Below the pieces are notes generated by a model that was not told where the DNA came from, ran no database searches, and saw only the letters and a program-made list of their open reading frames with translations. The translations under genes and the position numbers were made by a program. Positions 23,498-35,392 of a stretch of 64,000 bases of DNA are shown here, in pieces; position 1 is the stretch's first letter, and each line of letters begins with the position of its first letter. The DNA is from Cyathus striatus (lineage: Eukaryota > Basidiomycota > Agaricomycetes > Agaricales > Nidulariaceae): positions 1,302,001-1,366,000 of the forward strand of contig JAOVFP010000021.1 in assembly GCA_025738555.1 (NCBI GenBank), given 5' to 3'.

Positions 23498-24789
23498 GTC
23501 TTAATTCAGGTTGTCGAGGGGACGGCGTGTACACTTGGTCCACACAGACATAGATTTGATATGAAATTGTTCTTCCTGAGCGACGTCACGTAGCCATAGT
23601 GACGGTTATGTGTTAATCAATAGGCTCTTAAATATACCAACTAACTTACTATTCGAAAAATTTCCCAATACTGAGTATTTTGCGCTGTATGATAAACCAT
23701 CTGGCTTCAACCAAAATTGCAGGTTTTGGTTTTGGTGAATTCGTCCCAAACGGCGCGTGTATATCGCTGCGAGGATGGAGGCGCAGTTCAAGCAGGTACA
23801 TTTTTGTTTCTCCCCTATCTTTTCATTGTTGTAGTCTGCGGAAGACTCCTCCTTCTCTCCTTTACCCCCCTCGCACTCGCACTCACTGTGCGACAGTGGA
23901 AAAAGCAGGGTGTAACGCCCTCATCTTCAAATTCAAAAGGTGCGACAGCAAGCTCTTAGCTACATGTCTAGTCAACAACTTCCTCAATTTCGCAGAAGAG
24001 AAAGGATGGATCAACGTGTTCGATGTTGTGAAGGACGCGCCTGGCCTGCGCCCGAAAGTCCCTCTTATTCAGAATTCTATTAATATCAGGAGTCTATTAA
24101 TATCGCGATACAAATATAGTCTCGCTTACTTCTCAGCAGCTCCCGAGTTCGATCCCTAGTAATGGTATTCAATATCCGCAAGCCTTCACTCTCAAAACTG
24201 CCCCAAGTCACCGCCTTCAAAAGTCAAGACAGTACTCGAACCTTCCTGAACACTCTTCGCAATGAATATCCGACCTGACCGCACACGAAGATAAGCAAGT
24301 ATTCGCGAGAGTACAGCTCCAGGCCCCCAGCCAGCCGACTTACTAAGCTTCCACGAGCACCTGACACACGCGCACAGAAATTCAACCAGACACAACTTGC
24401 AGATATAGTGAGGGGGCACGCAACTGGAAGGACGGGGAAGGCGAGCGAGTTGATAGAGTTTTGAGGGACTTGTTGCGTGATGTTACGCCGCTACGCGTGA
24501 TGTTGTTTTCTGTCGCCCTAGCCAAATAGAGTCTGTGAGCCATTGCACCAACATCGTACGTTAATCGCACACTCTACTTTGGGTCTACAGCCCTCTCTGG
24601 CAGCTTCCTTGTTTCACGTTGATACTGTTGGCGTTCTCATACGTCCATGGTGGAAGGTTGGGTCATCGGTTAGGAACAGGAAATGAAGCACCAAGGATGG
24701 GTGGTAGGTTGGAGAGTAAGGGGTGTATCTCGTGATTTTCCTTTCCTGCGCAGCTGGTCTGTTTTATGGGTACTATCATCACTTTGTAA
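23498..24789. other. Intergenic region, no convincing gene
   Basis: Open frames up to 159 codons occur (for example 23680-24159) but show no recognisable domain. A possible spliced fragment near 23700-24100 could be a gene relic. A GAGTTCGATCC motif at about 24142 resembles a tRNA B box but has no matching tRNA fold around it. Confidence 0.4.
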
Positions 24790-25640
24790 CGTGTAACGGT
24801 CGATATATACATGGTGGTTGTGCCCCTTCTTAACCTACTTCTTTGGCTAGATGGCTAGAACCTGCGATGCCTGCTCAACATTGAATGTGACTCAAGTTGT
24901 TCGGCTCTCGTTGGTCAACTCCAGCCTATGGAGCAACCATGAAGTACGGATAGCGGACGTGCTACGAAGGAGTCCACCGTCTGGTGTCTGTGTTTTTGGA
25001 TCCTGTACATCCGAAGTAAGCTCTATTCCAACTCTACCGCTGTAAAGACATTTACAGTGCCCTTGTGATTTCATGCTCATTGTGTTCGTTACAACAGGTA
25101 CTCTCCAGGTTTCAAGTACTGCGTTTGACGACTCGGGGACACTTTCTCCTATCGTTCATGCCTCATCGCCATCTTCTCGAAACGCATTCTCCTTCCTCTC
25201 GCAGGCTTCATTTAGTAGATCCATGGTCATTTTATTTGCTAATTGCCTGTGCTGAGACTGTGTACTACCAGACGATGAACGAGACGTACGAGCAGGAACG
25301 AAGGTACAACACCCCGCGGAGACGAACGCGCCGCAAACCCCGTAGTTGAACAGGTTGTGGTAGATATCATACATCACGCCTGCTACGAGTTCCTGCAAGC
25401 CGTACAAGAATGTCTGACATGCACTGCCTTTATCGGTATATATCCGGTGGTATGGACTCAGAGCTCTGACAAGATGGGCTATGGTTGAGTGATTTCTTGT
25501 GGACGACATATCCCGCCATTTCACAGTGGTCACCGTTGTCTGTTTTTTTGGCGGTGTACATCCACCTCGTCGCCGCTTTCCCCTTTGCACTGCATGTGAA
25601 CTGTCTGATCTCTTGCTCGGAATTGTTCGTGCCATTTCCC
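24790..25640. other. Overlapping open frames, possible orphan gene
   Basis: Two competing readings. Plus strand: a TATATA at about 24803, ATG at 24851, possible exon to 25015, GTAAGC donor, CAACAG acceptor at 25098 and an exon to 25349, giving about 140 residues without known domains. Minus strand: an uninterrupted 159-codon frame 25635-25156. Neither has recognisable motifs, and they exclude each other over most of their length. Confidence 0.2.
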
Positions 25641-26929
25641 TTGGTTGTATTGAACCGTCGTGGAACCGGTGCTATTGTTCAATAACACTTTGGTGTATTA
25701 TGTATCGCCTCCACGCCCCGGGTGGTCTTACTACTATTAGATTGTGTCTTCATGCGCAGCTGGCCTCCTACTACATGAGCCAATCGAGACACCATGCATC
25801 CCACCATATATGACGCGAACCAATTCGAAATCCATCCCACCAACTGTAGAAATCAATTTCGAACCCACCAGCCTCATATACGGTATCGTACTATGCTGGT
25901 CGATTGATATGTTATTCAACTGATATTAGCTGGAATATAATTTGGCAGTATGTGCGTTGATGTACTATTCGCGTGCTTTCCTTCTTCCGCTCCACTCCCC
26001 TCTGATCCAGCGGATTGCTACCGACAACACAATAACACACCAGGAACCGTCTGTCGTTTGTGTTCATTCCCAATTCATTACTCTAGACCGCAGTGCTTAG
26101 TTATGGTTTATATACTCTTTTAGTAAGTTCTTCGTTGTCTCTGCGCGCAACTGCTCCTAAAACTCGTCATGCACAACAGAACATCCTTCAGAAGTTCACT
26201 CTCTCTCGTAATGTGGTTCCTCAACGTTATTGAATGGGTCTTTAAAGTTCACTGACCGACTCGTTTTTCATTTCTTCGCTTAGGGACCACACCGTCCGTC
26301 ACCTTTATAGGATGAACGACTGATTCGAATGCTGCGTGCTTAAAGAGTTTAGATCAAATGAGGCCAAAATGAGACTCGTCTAATGAACCTGGCCATTAGA
26401 TCAGCAAAGTTCATTCTCTTACACTTTCTCCTCTTCGAAGGCTCACTAGGGCTCGCCGCCAACAGCATCTCGGGAGCGGAATCAAAGTAGGTATCCGTAT
26501 AAAGTTTCTCTATCTTTATACCTTAATATAAGTGATCTAAGTGATCAGTAAAATATTAATGAATACAAGAGCTAACATGTTACTGATATGCCTGGTAAAA
26601 GCCCATGCCTCGGTTCTCGGCTGAAAAGCACACTAAACTACTTACGATTCCCGTCCTCTTCCACGGAAGAAACGGAGATCTCACAATATTTGACCAGCTT
26701 CACCAGCTCCATAACTTGCTTCACCAGTGCGACAGCGCCACCTCATGTACCAGGAGGAAACAGGTTTAGCTTCCACCTACATCATAACGCTCAGATGGCA
26801 CTTTCTACAAAGATCTTGAAGAGTCATAAATGCAAACTCTATGGAGCTGCGAACACACTTCGGCAACAGATTCAGCACCAGTTCAATACCTTCAGCATCG
26901 TTTCTATCAACAATTCGCTTCCGCATATG
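25641..26929. other. Intergenic region, nothing identified
   Basis: No gene supported. A 125-codon frame at 26588-26965 runs into the antisense F-box relic and has no domain. CGTATAAAGTTTCTCTATC at about 26491 recalls CGTATAAAATTTCTCTATC at 21293, so a dispersed repeat may be present. Confidence 0.4.
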
Positions 26930-27150
26930 GCAGATTGCTTTAATGTTCAAAGTCGATTTGTTTAGTGCTTGTAAATACTAGCAATGTGCATTGTGTTGCT
27001 TGTCCAAATCCACAAAGCATGTGCTATTAAAAGACACGGCCTGTACACGAACGACCCATTTCAGCGAAGCGATTGGAAGACTCTAGCCTAATAGACTGAG
27101 ACTTTTAAGTGAATGTGGCAGGGGCATCTCTGAGCGGTGTTGAGTCCGGG
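26930..27150 (-). pseudogene. Relic of an F-box gene (internal fragment)
   Basis: Aligns by eye to 34340-34557, which encodes about residues 128-200 of the F-box protein at 33692-34940. Shared runs include CCATTTCAGCGAAGCG, TTTAGTGCTTGT/TGTAGTGCTTGT and CTTGTCCAAATCCACAAAGC/CTTCCAAATCCAAAAAGC. The fragment has small indels and lacks both ends, so it is a dead partial duplicate. Confidence 0.75.
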
Positions 27151-27931
27151 CTCTGTTACATCTGAGATCTGTCCGGAAGGTCCCGTCACCTAAAAAAGGA
27201 AGGTACATACTTACACGTGATCCGTCCGCAAGCCAGTTTGAACGATGTATTGACGCTTCGTAGGCGCTTATACGCCAGTCCTTCCCGCGCGCGTTCCATA
27301 ATGCACAGGTAATTAGCGCTGTACCCGATACTGTACACTTATTGTACACCATAGTTATGGGAATAGTACTTTTAGTTAACGAACTCATTTCACTATTTAA
27401 TATAGACCAGTAGTATCCATAATAACATTTATAATGATGTGTGACTCGGAGAGTTGAAGTAACAGTTCCGGAACATTTATTGGTTCAGGGTTCAGAGCAT
27501 GCATCTCATGTCTCATCCTAACAGATTGATTATAATATATATGATGCACATATTTTGGTATTTAATTTATGCAAAGATATATTTATGTGCCGTGAATTAA
27601 AGCTCTGCTAAGATTTGGTTATACTTATATACAGTGTCACCGTTGCAGCGCGTTGCTTGCGTGACTTGAATTGCTTAAGCGAATGTTGTCAGACTCATTG
27701 GTTGGATACCTACCTTGTATTGTATCGAGTAAATATATACCACCTGCATATGATCCTAATGTTTTGCTGCAACATAGTTAATATGTCACATAATTACCAT
27801 ACTTACATGTCTACCTTATGCATGCATACATTGTTCAAATAAATACTGGGGGTTTGCAACAGATAAATAAAATAACAGAACATAATTCTTTGAAGTATAA
27901 TTAAATCATATATATACACCCCAGACAATAA
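27151..27931. other. Intergenic region, nothing identified
   Basis: AT-rich towards the right. Short open frames only; no motif, repeat or RNA gene recognised. Confidence 0.4.
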
Positions 27932-28064
27932 TGAATCGGATCACAGTACATATGGTACACCCCAATGTTTAACACCTTTTAAAAAAGGCTATTTTGCGCA
28001 TCAGGGTGAGAACTATATTCTAAATATGCTACAATCTGTACCATATGCACCGCGATCCGATTCA
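27932..28064. mobile_element. Foldback / small MITE-like palindrome (~133 bp)
   Basis: Two arms of about 28 bp face each other across ~75 bp: TGAATCGGATCACAGTACAT at 27932 and its inverted counterpart ending at 28064, with three mismatches, continuing into ATGGTAC. The arms would form a long hairpin. No clear target duplication. Confidence 0.6.
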
Positions 28065-28386
28065 GTCCTGTATGAGGTGATATTGTATAGCCTCTGCATG
28101 TTATGTCGAGATACTATGTAGTAAATGATACAGAAAGGATGTATAAGCGCCGTCAAAGCGCCACCTTACCGCACGAACTGACTTGCGAACCAAGTCACGT
28201 GAATTACTACTTACTTACGGTTAGTGCCATCGTCAGATCCAAGCGGCGTCAGCTAAACAACACATTGCGTCTCTTCCTCTCCCACGAAAGATACGGACAT
28301 CTGACTGTCGCTTTACCACATTGACCGACCGCTAACCGGCACTACAGAGCCAGCTATACCGGGAAGAAGCACGCTCAGATACATTA
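28065..28386. other. Intergenic region bordering the MITE
   Basis: No gene supported. The right part (ACCGGGAAGAAGCACGCTC, about 28350-28384) matches 21535-21565, the left neighbour of the duplicated flank copy 1, and shows that the duplication extends beyond the MITE. Confidence 0.5.
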
Positions 28387-28729
28387 GGGGAATTCAAATA
28401 TGGCTGTTTTGTAGCGTTACTACGGAGCAGTCGCTACAATCTTGCCGAAAACGTGATCAGAAATTCAAACGGAGAGTTCTAACGTAAACATTCCCTATAT
28501 TTTACTCTTTTCCACTTTGAAATTTCGTTAAAAATTTGGAGGTTGGGTAGATATTAATATATTCAAACATTCTATCTAATAAATTATATATTTTCGTAAG
28601 GTGAATGGAAGTGGTTCTTGTAAGTACGATCCAAACATTATGGACTCCGAACTGATGGCCGCTCGTTCTTCTTGGCAACGATACAGAAATCACTGTAGCG
28701 TATCGCGTATCGCCATATTTGAATTCCCC
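28387..28729. mobile_element. Non-autonomous TIR transposon (MITE), 343 bp
   Basis: Perfect 18-bp terminal inverted repeats GGGGAATTCAAATATGGC at 28387-28404 and 28712-28729, flanked by TA on both sides (28385-28386, 28730-28731). The TA duplication suits Tc1/mariner-type movement. The interior is non-coding. The paralogous region at 21558-21585 lacks the element, which gives an empty-site control. Confidence 0.9.
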
Positions 28730-28734
28730 TATTA

Positions 28735-28890
28735 TATATATACGAAGGAAGATCTGAATGATCACAAAATACAAAGTTCAAACTCATACAAAATTCATAT
28801 GCATCCACGAACACGCGCCGCTGCCAACGCGTCAAATATTAGTTGACAGCAAGAATGATTCTAAGTCATATCAGCTGCATCGGCTGGCGA
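28735..28890 (+). repeat. Duplicated flank, copy 2
   Basis: Matches 21567-21720 (TACGAAGGAAGATCTGAATG, TCAAATATTAGTTGACAGC). In this copy the membrane-protein gene at 28992 follows, and the rest of the duplicated promoter resumes only at about 30660. Confidence 0.85.
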
Positions 28891-28991
28891 TGTGATTAAC
28901 GTGAATGATTCAACCGGAACCAAACGAAACGATATATAACGATCACGGAAGGAGGCGACGTCAGCTTTGGGCTACCCCTACGATCGTAACA

Positions 28992-30386
28992 ATGTCCGCT
29001 AGGCCTGCCAATACTCGCGCGCAGTCGTCCAAAGGTAGATGAACATTTTATCTTTGTATAGAGCATTTCAGTCAACCACCATCTCCATTTAGCTGGTCAG
29101 GCAATTCGTCGTTACCTTCTTCCAACAACGACAGATGAGTACCAAGATCTCAAGGTATGTTCATTAAGTGCAATGCATGAGGCACTCGTAATGCTCTGAT
29201 TTGTAGAAAAAGTACGATGAGGATTTCAAGGTTACTCTCGAAGAATTAGATAACGATGTTGCTACACTCCAAGTCCTCGTAGGTCCAGTTCTATCAGCCT
29301 CGTCCCCTACAATTTCAAATTTAAGACTTATCTCGGATTACCTAGTATGACGGAGCTCGTGCAAAAAGGAACCAAGCTCTAAAACGAATCAAAGCTCATC
29401 TTTCCAGCAGCGCTTCAAGCTCAGACTCTAAGTCAGAGATTGAAAAGTCACCAGTGCTCTGTGACGAGAAGCTACTTGATGAATATCTATCTGAAGTGGC
29501 GACGACTCAGAAAATTAGAAATCACGTAAGTGTTTTACCTGATTGTTAAAGAATATTAGTCTGACGTATGGGCAGCTGACGGATGTATCAGAAGATGCTA
29601 AGCAGTTCAGATTTTACGTGGAGACTCAAGCTCTCGCTGTATATGCGCATTATCGTGGGTTGCGTGAATGGGCACAGGCAAGTTAGATTCTTCTCCATCG
29701 CTGGCATGTATCGTAAGATTAATCACCTTGCAGAGGATATTTCCAGCTGTAGACTACCTCGCAACAGCCCTACTCGCGCTCTCGACTGTCGGTGCAGGTC
29801 TAGTGTACTCAACGATCTTCGGGTATAAACATTTTGTTTTTCACACTGTCTAATATTCAGTATTCATACAACAGCGCAACTCGAGGGGATATCGGCCTCA
29901 TGTCGTTCACATTCCCGCTCTTCACAATTGGCTTTCTCATTCCAGCTGTTGTACAGCTTATCCTCCGCTGGGCCTCTGGCCTCTCAAAAGAAGTCCCGTT
30001 CGCAAGCCAAGCTTTCTGGAAAGCTGTCATCGTGTATGTCTCATTTGATCTCTTAAAATCATTCTAATCAACTACGCGCCAACTTCAGCGTATTCATGTT
30101 CTTCGCATCAATAGCTGTAATGGCAGCTATAACTATTCTAAATGCAACGATCTTCCTCCTCAAGCCAGGGTTGCCAAGAGATGCAGGAGACACATCGGAA
30201 GCTCCCACAGATACAGTCTCCGACCTACCTGGGATTATAGCGTTCGCTTTTTCAGGTACTATATTCCTTCTTTTCGTTATTGGTATTGGACTGTCTATGG
30301 TTGTTCGTGGGCCGAAGGAGATCGTGAAGCTTCTTACGCGTAGTCATGGGGAGACTCAGAAATTGGATAAGTACCTGCATGTGTAA
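28992..30386 (+). CDS. Hypothetical four-helix membrane protein, 334 aa, eight exons
   Basis: Exons: 28992-29034, 29093-29154, 29207-29278, 29346-29525, 29576-29677, 29734-29822, 29875-30033, 30089-30386; the phases join into one frame ending TAA. Intron 5 uses a GC donor (CAG|GCAAGT...TTGCAG); the others are GT-AG. Residues 1-150 are charged and helical with a serine-rich stretch (HLSSSASSSDSKSE). Four hydrophobic segments follow at about 161-183, 191-214, 228-256 and 285-310, and the tail is basic. I recognise no family. The position of most introns rests on frame and splice consensus alone, so single-exon errors are possible. Confidence 0.75.
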
Positions 30387-30869
30387 AGATTTTCTCGGTA
30401 CTAGCTACTTTTGTTTGATTGTTACAAGTCACACTTAATAGTTTTGCATGTATGAGGTTCCTATGGCCATTAATTACTCTTGTTCAATTGTTACATGTTG
30501 GTGTGGTAAAAAAGATTGTGAGGCTTCTTTAAGTTGAGTCATGGGAAGACTCGGAAATTAGAGAGTCGCCCGTCCGCACGAGATGTTAGTATGCTACTTG
30601 CACATGCACGAATCAGCGTCTATCTTTCATGTTCTTTTCGGATAGTTGCATTCCTTCATACATGCGTAGTGTTAAATATGGACTGGCAGACAGTTAATAA
30701 GTTGTAAAGAAGTTTAGCTCTGGAATACACCTGGACCGTGAAATGCGTTTGAGTCTTGCGGCGTTGATGATTCTTCAATCTGTAAAAATCTCAAGGCGTC
30801 CGTTATTTCCGACGATGAACTCTATATTCATGGTTCCCTGTAAATATAAACTTATGCGCCCTGCTCACA
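30387..30869. other. Intergenic region with duplicated promoter
   Basis: No gene. From about 30660 it matches 21770-22048 (AGTTGTAAAGAAGT, GATGATTCTTCAAT, CCGACGATGAACTCTA), that is, the promoter region shared by the two paralogous genes. Confidence 0.7.
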
Positions 30870-30877
30870 TATATAAA
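30870..30877 (+). promoter_or_regulatory. TATA box of the paralogue at 30934
   Basis: TATATAAA with the same downstream CGCAGTCCGTCTC as the first copy, about 57 bp before the ATG. Confidence 0.7.
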
Positions 30878-30933
30878 CGCAGTCCGTCTCTTCAGTACTG
30901 ACATTCACCCACAGTCGTCATCTCTACATAACT

Positions 30934-32447
30934 ATGCCTTTCATTCCCAAAGTCAAAAAAGATATGTTTTCCCTTCCCAAGAGCCTTCCCACTCTAGGAA
31001 AATCACAGCCCGAAGGAGAGACGGTTGAAAAGGCTGAAACCTCTGGCAGTTCAGACCAAGTTGAATCTCAGACGACGCCGAAGAGCACCGGACTTGTCTC
31101 TCGTTTAATCCCGACTCGGGCACTGACTTTAAGTCTTGGGAAAAGTCCAAGTGAGAAAGACGTGCCTGATGTATTGGAATTGGACGGCGACGAAGAAGAA
31201 ATTGAGGCTAATAAGGAATTGTCTCAGTACTCCGCTACGCAGCTCGCTCAGTATGTTTCCTTTTTATTTGTAAAACTGTCGAATAGATTACTAACATTAT
31301 GTTAGATTCGTTCCTAGTCTCAATGCCGAGTTGCCTCGGCTCCCCAAACTCTCATTACCATCATTACCATCATTACCATCATTAAGTTTTCCTACTTTCT
31401 CTAGTCCATCCAAATCCAACGAAGGGTTCGAGGATGTATACATTGTCCTTCGCCCTATCAACTTCAAACATTCCTCTAAGGAAATGCTCCAGCGTATCGG
31501 GGAGGTCACAGATATGGCTGAGCTCCAGCGTTATCTTCTATTCCAACACTGGGGTGTCAAGGTCGGAAAAACTTTTACCACCTCCATATCGTAGAAGAAG
31601 ATAGAGAAGATGGGTCAGGAAAGCGACAAAGGCTTGCGGTGTCGTTGAGTGAATTCGAGGACGTTACGTTGAAGGTACCAATTTGGCAAACAGGAAAGAC
31701 TCATGAAGAACGTGTAACGAATGGTGAGTATTTTATTTTATTTTTCATGAGTGGTGGAATCTCTTAGAATTGGTATTAGCGATAACCATCATCCGAATCA
31801 TGGGTGGATTTAAGAACGATGACGAAGTCGAGGTATACGGTGACCATTCCGGTCTCAAAGAGCATCCTGTTCCGGACGAAGAGCGCCAGAAGTACCGCCG
31901 CACAGGTCCGAAACCCAGACAATTCATTCCTATGCTAGTCAAGGGAGAATACAATGCAGCTTTCAACAATTGCATCAATTTCTCTACGAGATACTTGTTC
32001 CATCACATCCTCGATATCAACCCTTTCACTATAACCGCAAAAGAATTCAAAAAGAAGATGGCGTGGGTGGTCAATAAGTGGATTTCAAGCGGGTGCAAGC
32101 TGAACAAGGATAAGCTGATGGATATGTTTACGAGCCCTTTGGGATTGCTAAACCCAATGAGGACGTTGACTAGGACCAGTGATGGCAATATCTTCGTGAG
32201 TCGGTTTGTTCTCTCCGTCGAGTAAAGGCTTTATTCATCTCTTTTTTTCTTCAAGTTGGTGCGCATGCTTTTAGTGTTCTTGGGGAAGATCCGGCCAGAG
32301 GGTGTCGCCCCCGTTGAAGGAGGTCCTTCGGAAATGAAGGTGATCACGGAAAGCGATGTTAAAGCAGCTGCTCCAAAAGTGGAGAAAGAGGTAGATGCAG
32401 AGCTTGAAAAGCTGGCGAAGCCTGAGGAACCTACGGGGTCTAATTAA
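30934..32447 (+). pseudogene. Paralogue of the gene at 22049 with a 1-base frameshift
   Basis: Same four-exon structure: 30934-31250, 31306-31723, 31768-32195, 32256-32447. Exon 2 is 418 bases where a frame-preserving exon would be 419. Comparison places the missing base at the A run 31567-31571, right after HWGVKVGK, and the frame then ends at TTTACCACCTCCATATCGTAG. All sequence after that point is intact in the expected frame, including ALNNC-type residues (AFNNCINF) and the normal stop. The predicted truncated product would keep the candidate His but lose the Cys. Exon 2 also has four tandem 9-base repeats encoding SLP. Recent pseudogene, polymorphism or a homopolymer sequencing error are all possible. 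Confidence 0.8.
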
Positions 32448-33691
32448 TTTACAGACAGGTCGCAAAGTTAAAGTTCTGCCACCAATTGGATCTAGTACTA
32501 CTGGAACGATTATGATAACGTTCGAATGATTTTTTTTATAGTTCGTTGTCCCTTGTAGAATAATTTTCAATGCATGATTGACGATTTAACTGTTATCGTT
32601 TATGGCATTTCTCTAAGCTCGACGAGATTCCACTGATAAAACATTAATGTCTTAACGCTGACTAACAATCTACCTACACTAATAATACTATTAAGCTAAT
32701 ACAATAGAAAATATCTTTATGATCGTAATGGTGTGGTGGTGATGGTGGTGATGGTGGAAGTGGAAACGGCGGCGACGTGTGGAGGTGGAGGTGGAGATGG
32801 AGGTGAGAACAAGACGGCGAACGGCTACGATGCCGCTGGAGACAACAGGGAGGGAGGTGTATGACGCTCCATTGTGTCATTTATTCGCCGTACTTCTGGG
32901 CTAGAGACCAGGCGTCGAATGCCGGTACATCTTCAATCGGTGGTGGGCGAAAGGTAGAGGATAAGGGAAGACGGCGGCGGCATGGTTGTGCAGGGAGGAG
33001 GGTGGGGAGGGGGGCATAGAGACATCGGCAATCATGCATCATGTGGCATCGACACATCGAATAACGCATGTCGTCGACGCTACTGTGTCACCAGTTTAAA
33101 GGTGGTGGGTGTGGTTCGGGTAGGGGACTTGTGGTGGGTCGAGTGACAACCGTGACGTGGTGTCAATGTCGATCTGGCCAGGGAGATGGGAGATTAGCCA
33201 TTGTCGACGAGATGCAGGGGGAATGAATATGAGAGAGAACATGTCGTGCGCGCTAGACGAAATGGTGGGGAAAATCATTTAGCTTGGCCAGCGGATGTAG
33301 CCGTCTACAAAGGGTAGAGTGGCAACGCTGTGATTCAGAGAACGTGAGGTAGCAGGGACGCTGAGGCTAGCTGAGGGAGGTGCTTACCTGCCGTAGTTAC
33401 GTACGTTGAGAGCCTGCAACTTCATGTTGACGACGCTGTGTTCGTGTTGAGGTGGGAGACGTTGAGACGAGACGCAGAGGTGGGCTGAGTAGCGTGGCAT
33501 ATACACTGTTCTGGCCGGCGGGCAGCACTGGGGATGTGGGAATAGCAGGATGTCGAGGAGGGCGACGATGAGGTGCAGGAATGGTTTAGCTCTCCATACG
33601 TTTTATGACTAAGCACGAGGCATGCTGAGGGTTCGAAACACAGCGGAAACATTTCATTTTAAAGACAAAGTAAAGTAATCAAATTCAACAT
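32448..33691. other. Intergenic region, low complexity, no gene supported
   Basis: Contains a GGTGATGGTGGTGATGG-type purine/pyrimidine-biased stretch (32730-32830). Minus-strand frames here (32674-32880, 32881-33069, 33422-33652) are short and compositionally biased. One peptide end (VPAFDAWSLAQKYGE, 32881-32930) looks protein-like, so a small spliced minus-strand gene cannot be excluded. Confidence 0.35.
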
Positions 33692-34940
33692 CTAGTAAGA
33701 CAAAGATACATGCAGCAACCCCCTTCGATCTGCCATAGGTAGACAACGTTTTATATATAGTAGGTATTCATAGACAAAATCAACATTACTATAAAACTGA
33801 TGAGCTGTAATGACGATCTTTCGTAATTTTGTAAGAAATGGACCTGTCAAAAGGCTATCTAGACGATGAAATTGTTCCATTATCATATTAATAACTTTAT
33901 TAGTGTGGCACGCAAAACTCCGAAATTCAAAGATGATTTCTTGGAGTCCGTTTTCTTTTGGTAACGTAGAAAGTAGTTGCATGATGTTTATAAACTTGCA
34001 TTCCTTATCTAAATTGTCGACCGACATCTTTAAGGTTCGAATATGCGAAGGAATCGTCCAAATAATGTCTTGGATGTTGACCCCTGCAAGGTAATGATAT
34101 ATGAGTTTTAATTGTGTGGAGCTGTTAGATGTCCGGTGGAACTTTACCGAAATAGTGCAGTGTTTCAAAATCTAAAGTATTCAAACTTGTATGTGTTCTT
34201 TGCATAATCTCTCGAGCGACCGCTATGTCATTTGAACGAACCGATCTTAATACCAATTTCTCCAGTTTGCATTCTGGAGAGGATAAGATATCGAGCATTG
34301 GTTTCATTGTGGTTGTATTTTGACGATTAATGGTGATTGTTTTAATGTTGAAAATCGATTTTTGTAGTGCTTGTGAAATACTAGAAGTATGTTGCTCTTC
34401 CAAATCCAAAAAGCGTGTACTATTCAAGGACACGGCTGGTACGCGAACGATCCATTTCAGCGAAGCGGATGGAAGATGCATGCCAGCCAGATTGAGAATT
34501 TTAACTGAAGGTGGCAGAGGTATTTCTGAGAGCTCTTGGTTCTCGCCAGGTGATGAATAGCATTCAAGTCCAAGTTTTACCATGGATAATTTTGTTAGGT
34601 TTTGAAGCATACTCAACATACTATTAAACGTAGGTTGGGAAAAATAATTGGTTGCATTGCTGTTAGCACATAGAAACAGTTCTTGAACGTATAATGCAAG
34701 ATGTGGATTTGACATCAATACATCGTAAAAGTGCATGTATCTCTTATGGTCGGAATGTTGGGAGCTTGTGTCTTTTGCGTCGAACCGAAAATCAATATAA
34801 CGGAATATATATCGTTGCGAAGAGTTTGTGAAATCCCGGCAGGTTAAGGTGCATGATTTGAGGTTGGTAATTCTTTCTTTATCAAACAATGCGACTTTAT
34901 CTATGATAAGTTCCACGATTTCCAATGGGACCTCAGGCAT
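33692..34940 (-). CDS. F-box-like protein, 394 aa
   Basis: Two exons, 34940-34148 and 34083-33692, joined by a 64-bp intron (GTAAAG...TTGCAG), 395 codons including stop. The N-terminus (PLEIVELIIDKV...LKSCTLTCRDF...SQRYIFRYI) is an F-box-like motif as found in the large fungal family of substrate adaptors for SCF ubiquitin ligases. The rest is leucine-rich without clear repeats and ends in a hydrophilic tail. It is a paralogue of the broken gene at 53603-54848 (shared intron position, shared LLTGP...LR motif) and of the relic at 26930. It is divergently oriented to the gene at 35393 across a ~450-bp gap that may hold both promoters. Confidence 0.85.
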
Positions 34941-35392
34941 GATCTAGCTATGATATGTTGAGACGGTTTGGTTAGGCAGATATAAATTTCGCTTTCTCAC
35001 CTATGTGGGCTGGGCAAATAATGGGTACAGTCAAGAAAATTACTGGTAACTTATATATGCGTGAATTTAATTGAAATTGAATATTGAATTGTTACATTCT
35101 AAGGGTTTCTCGACCTAGGTGAGCGCATGTCACAGTCACGAGCGCTATTCCAACTTGCCCACGACCGTCACGTAACTGCGCGGCTGGTCTTGTCAACCTT
35201 AACATTCTGGCAACTGTCAACATGCCAACTGCCTACGCACGTCATTGTAATCTCCTTTGGAACGTTGCACTCGCACCTCTCAGCTACCTTCATTTGTTAC
35301 ATAGGCCGTCGTGATAAGCCTTCCTGTTATCTATCCAGCTTGTGAATTCTCTTCTCCCGGAACTTCATATCGACCCCCTCCAAACCAGTACA
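34941..35392. other. Divergent intergenic region between two F-box genes
   Basis: 452 bp with no gene; presumably both promoters. A TATATGCGTG lies near 35051 on the side of the minus-strand gene. No other clear element. Confidence 0.4.

Noticed and set aside
25156..25635. 159-codon minus-strand frame
   Set aside because: No domain, no paralogue, and it overlaps a competing plus-strand model; kept only as a low-confidence region.
32674..33652. Short minus-strand frames with His/Pro/Ser runs
   Set aside because: Composition-driven (GGTGAT-type repeats); no continuous spliced model found.
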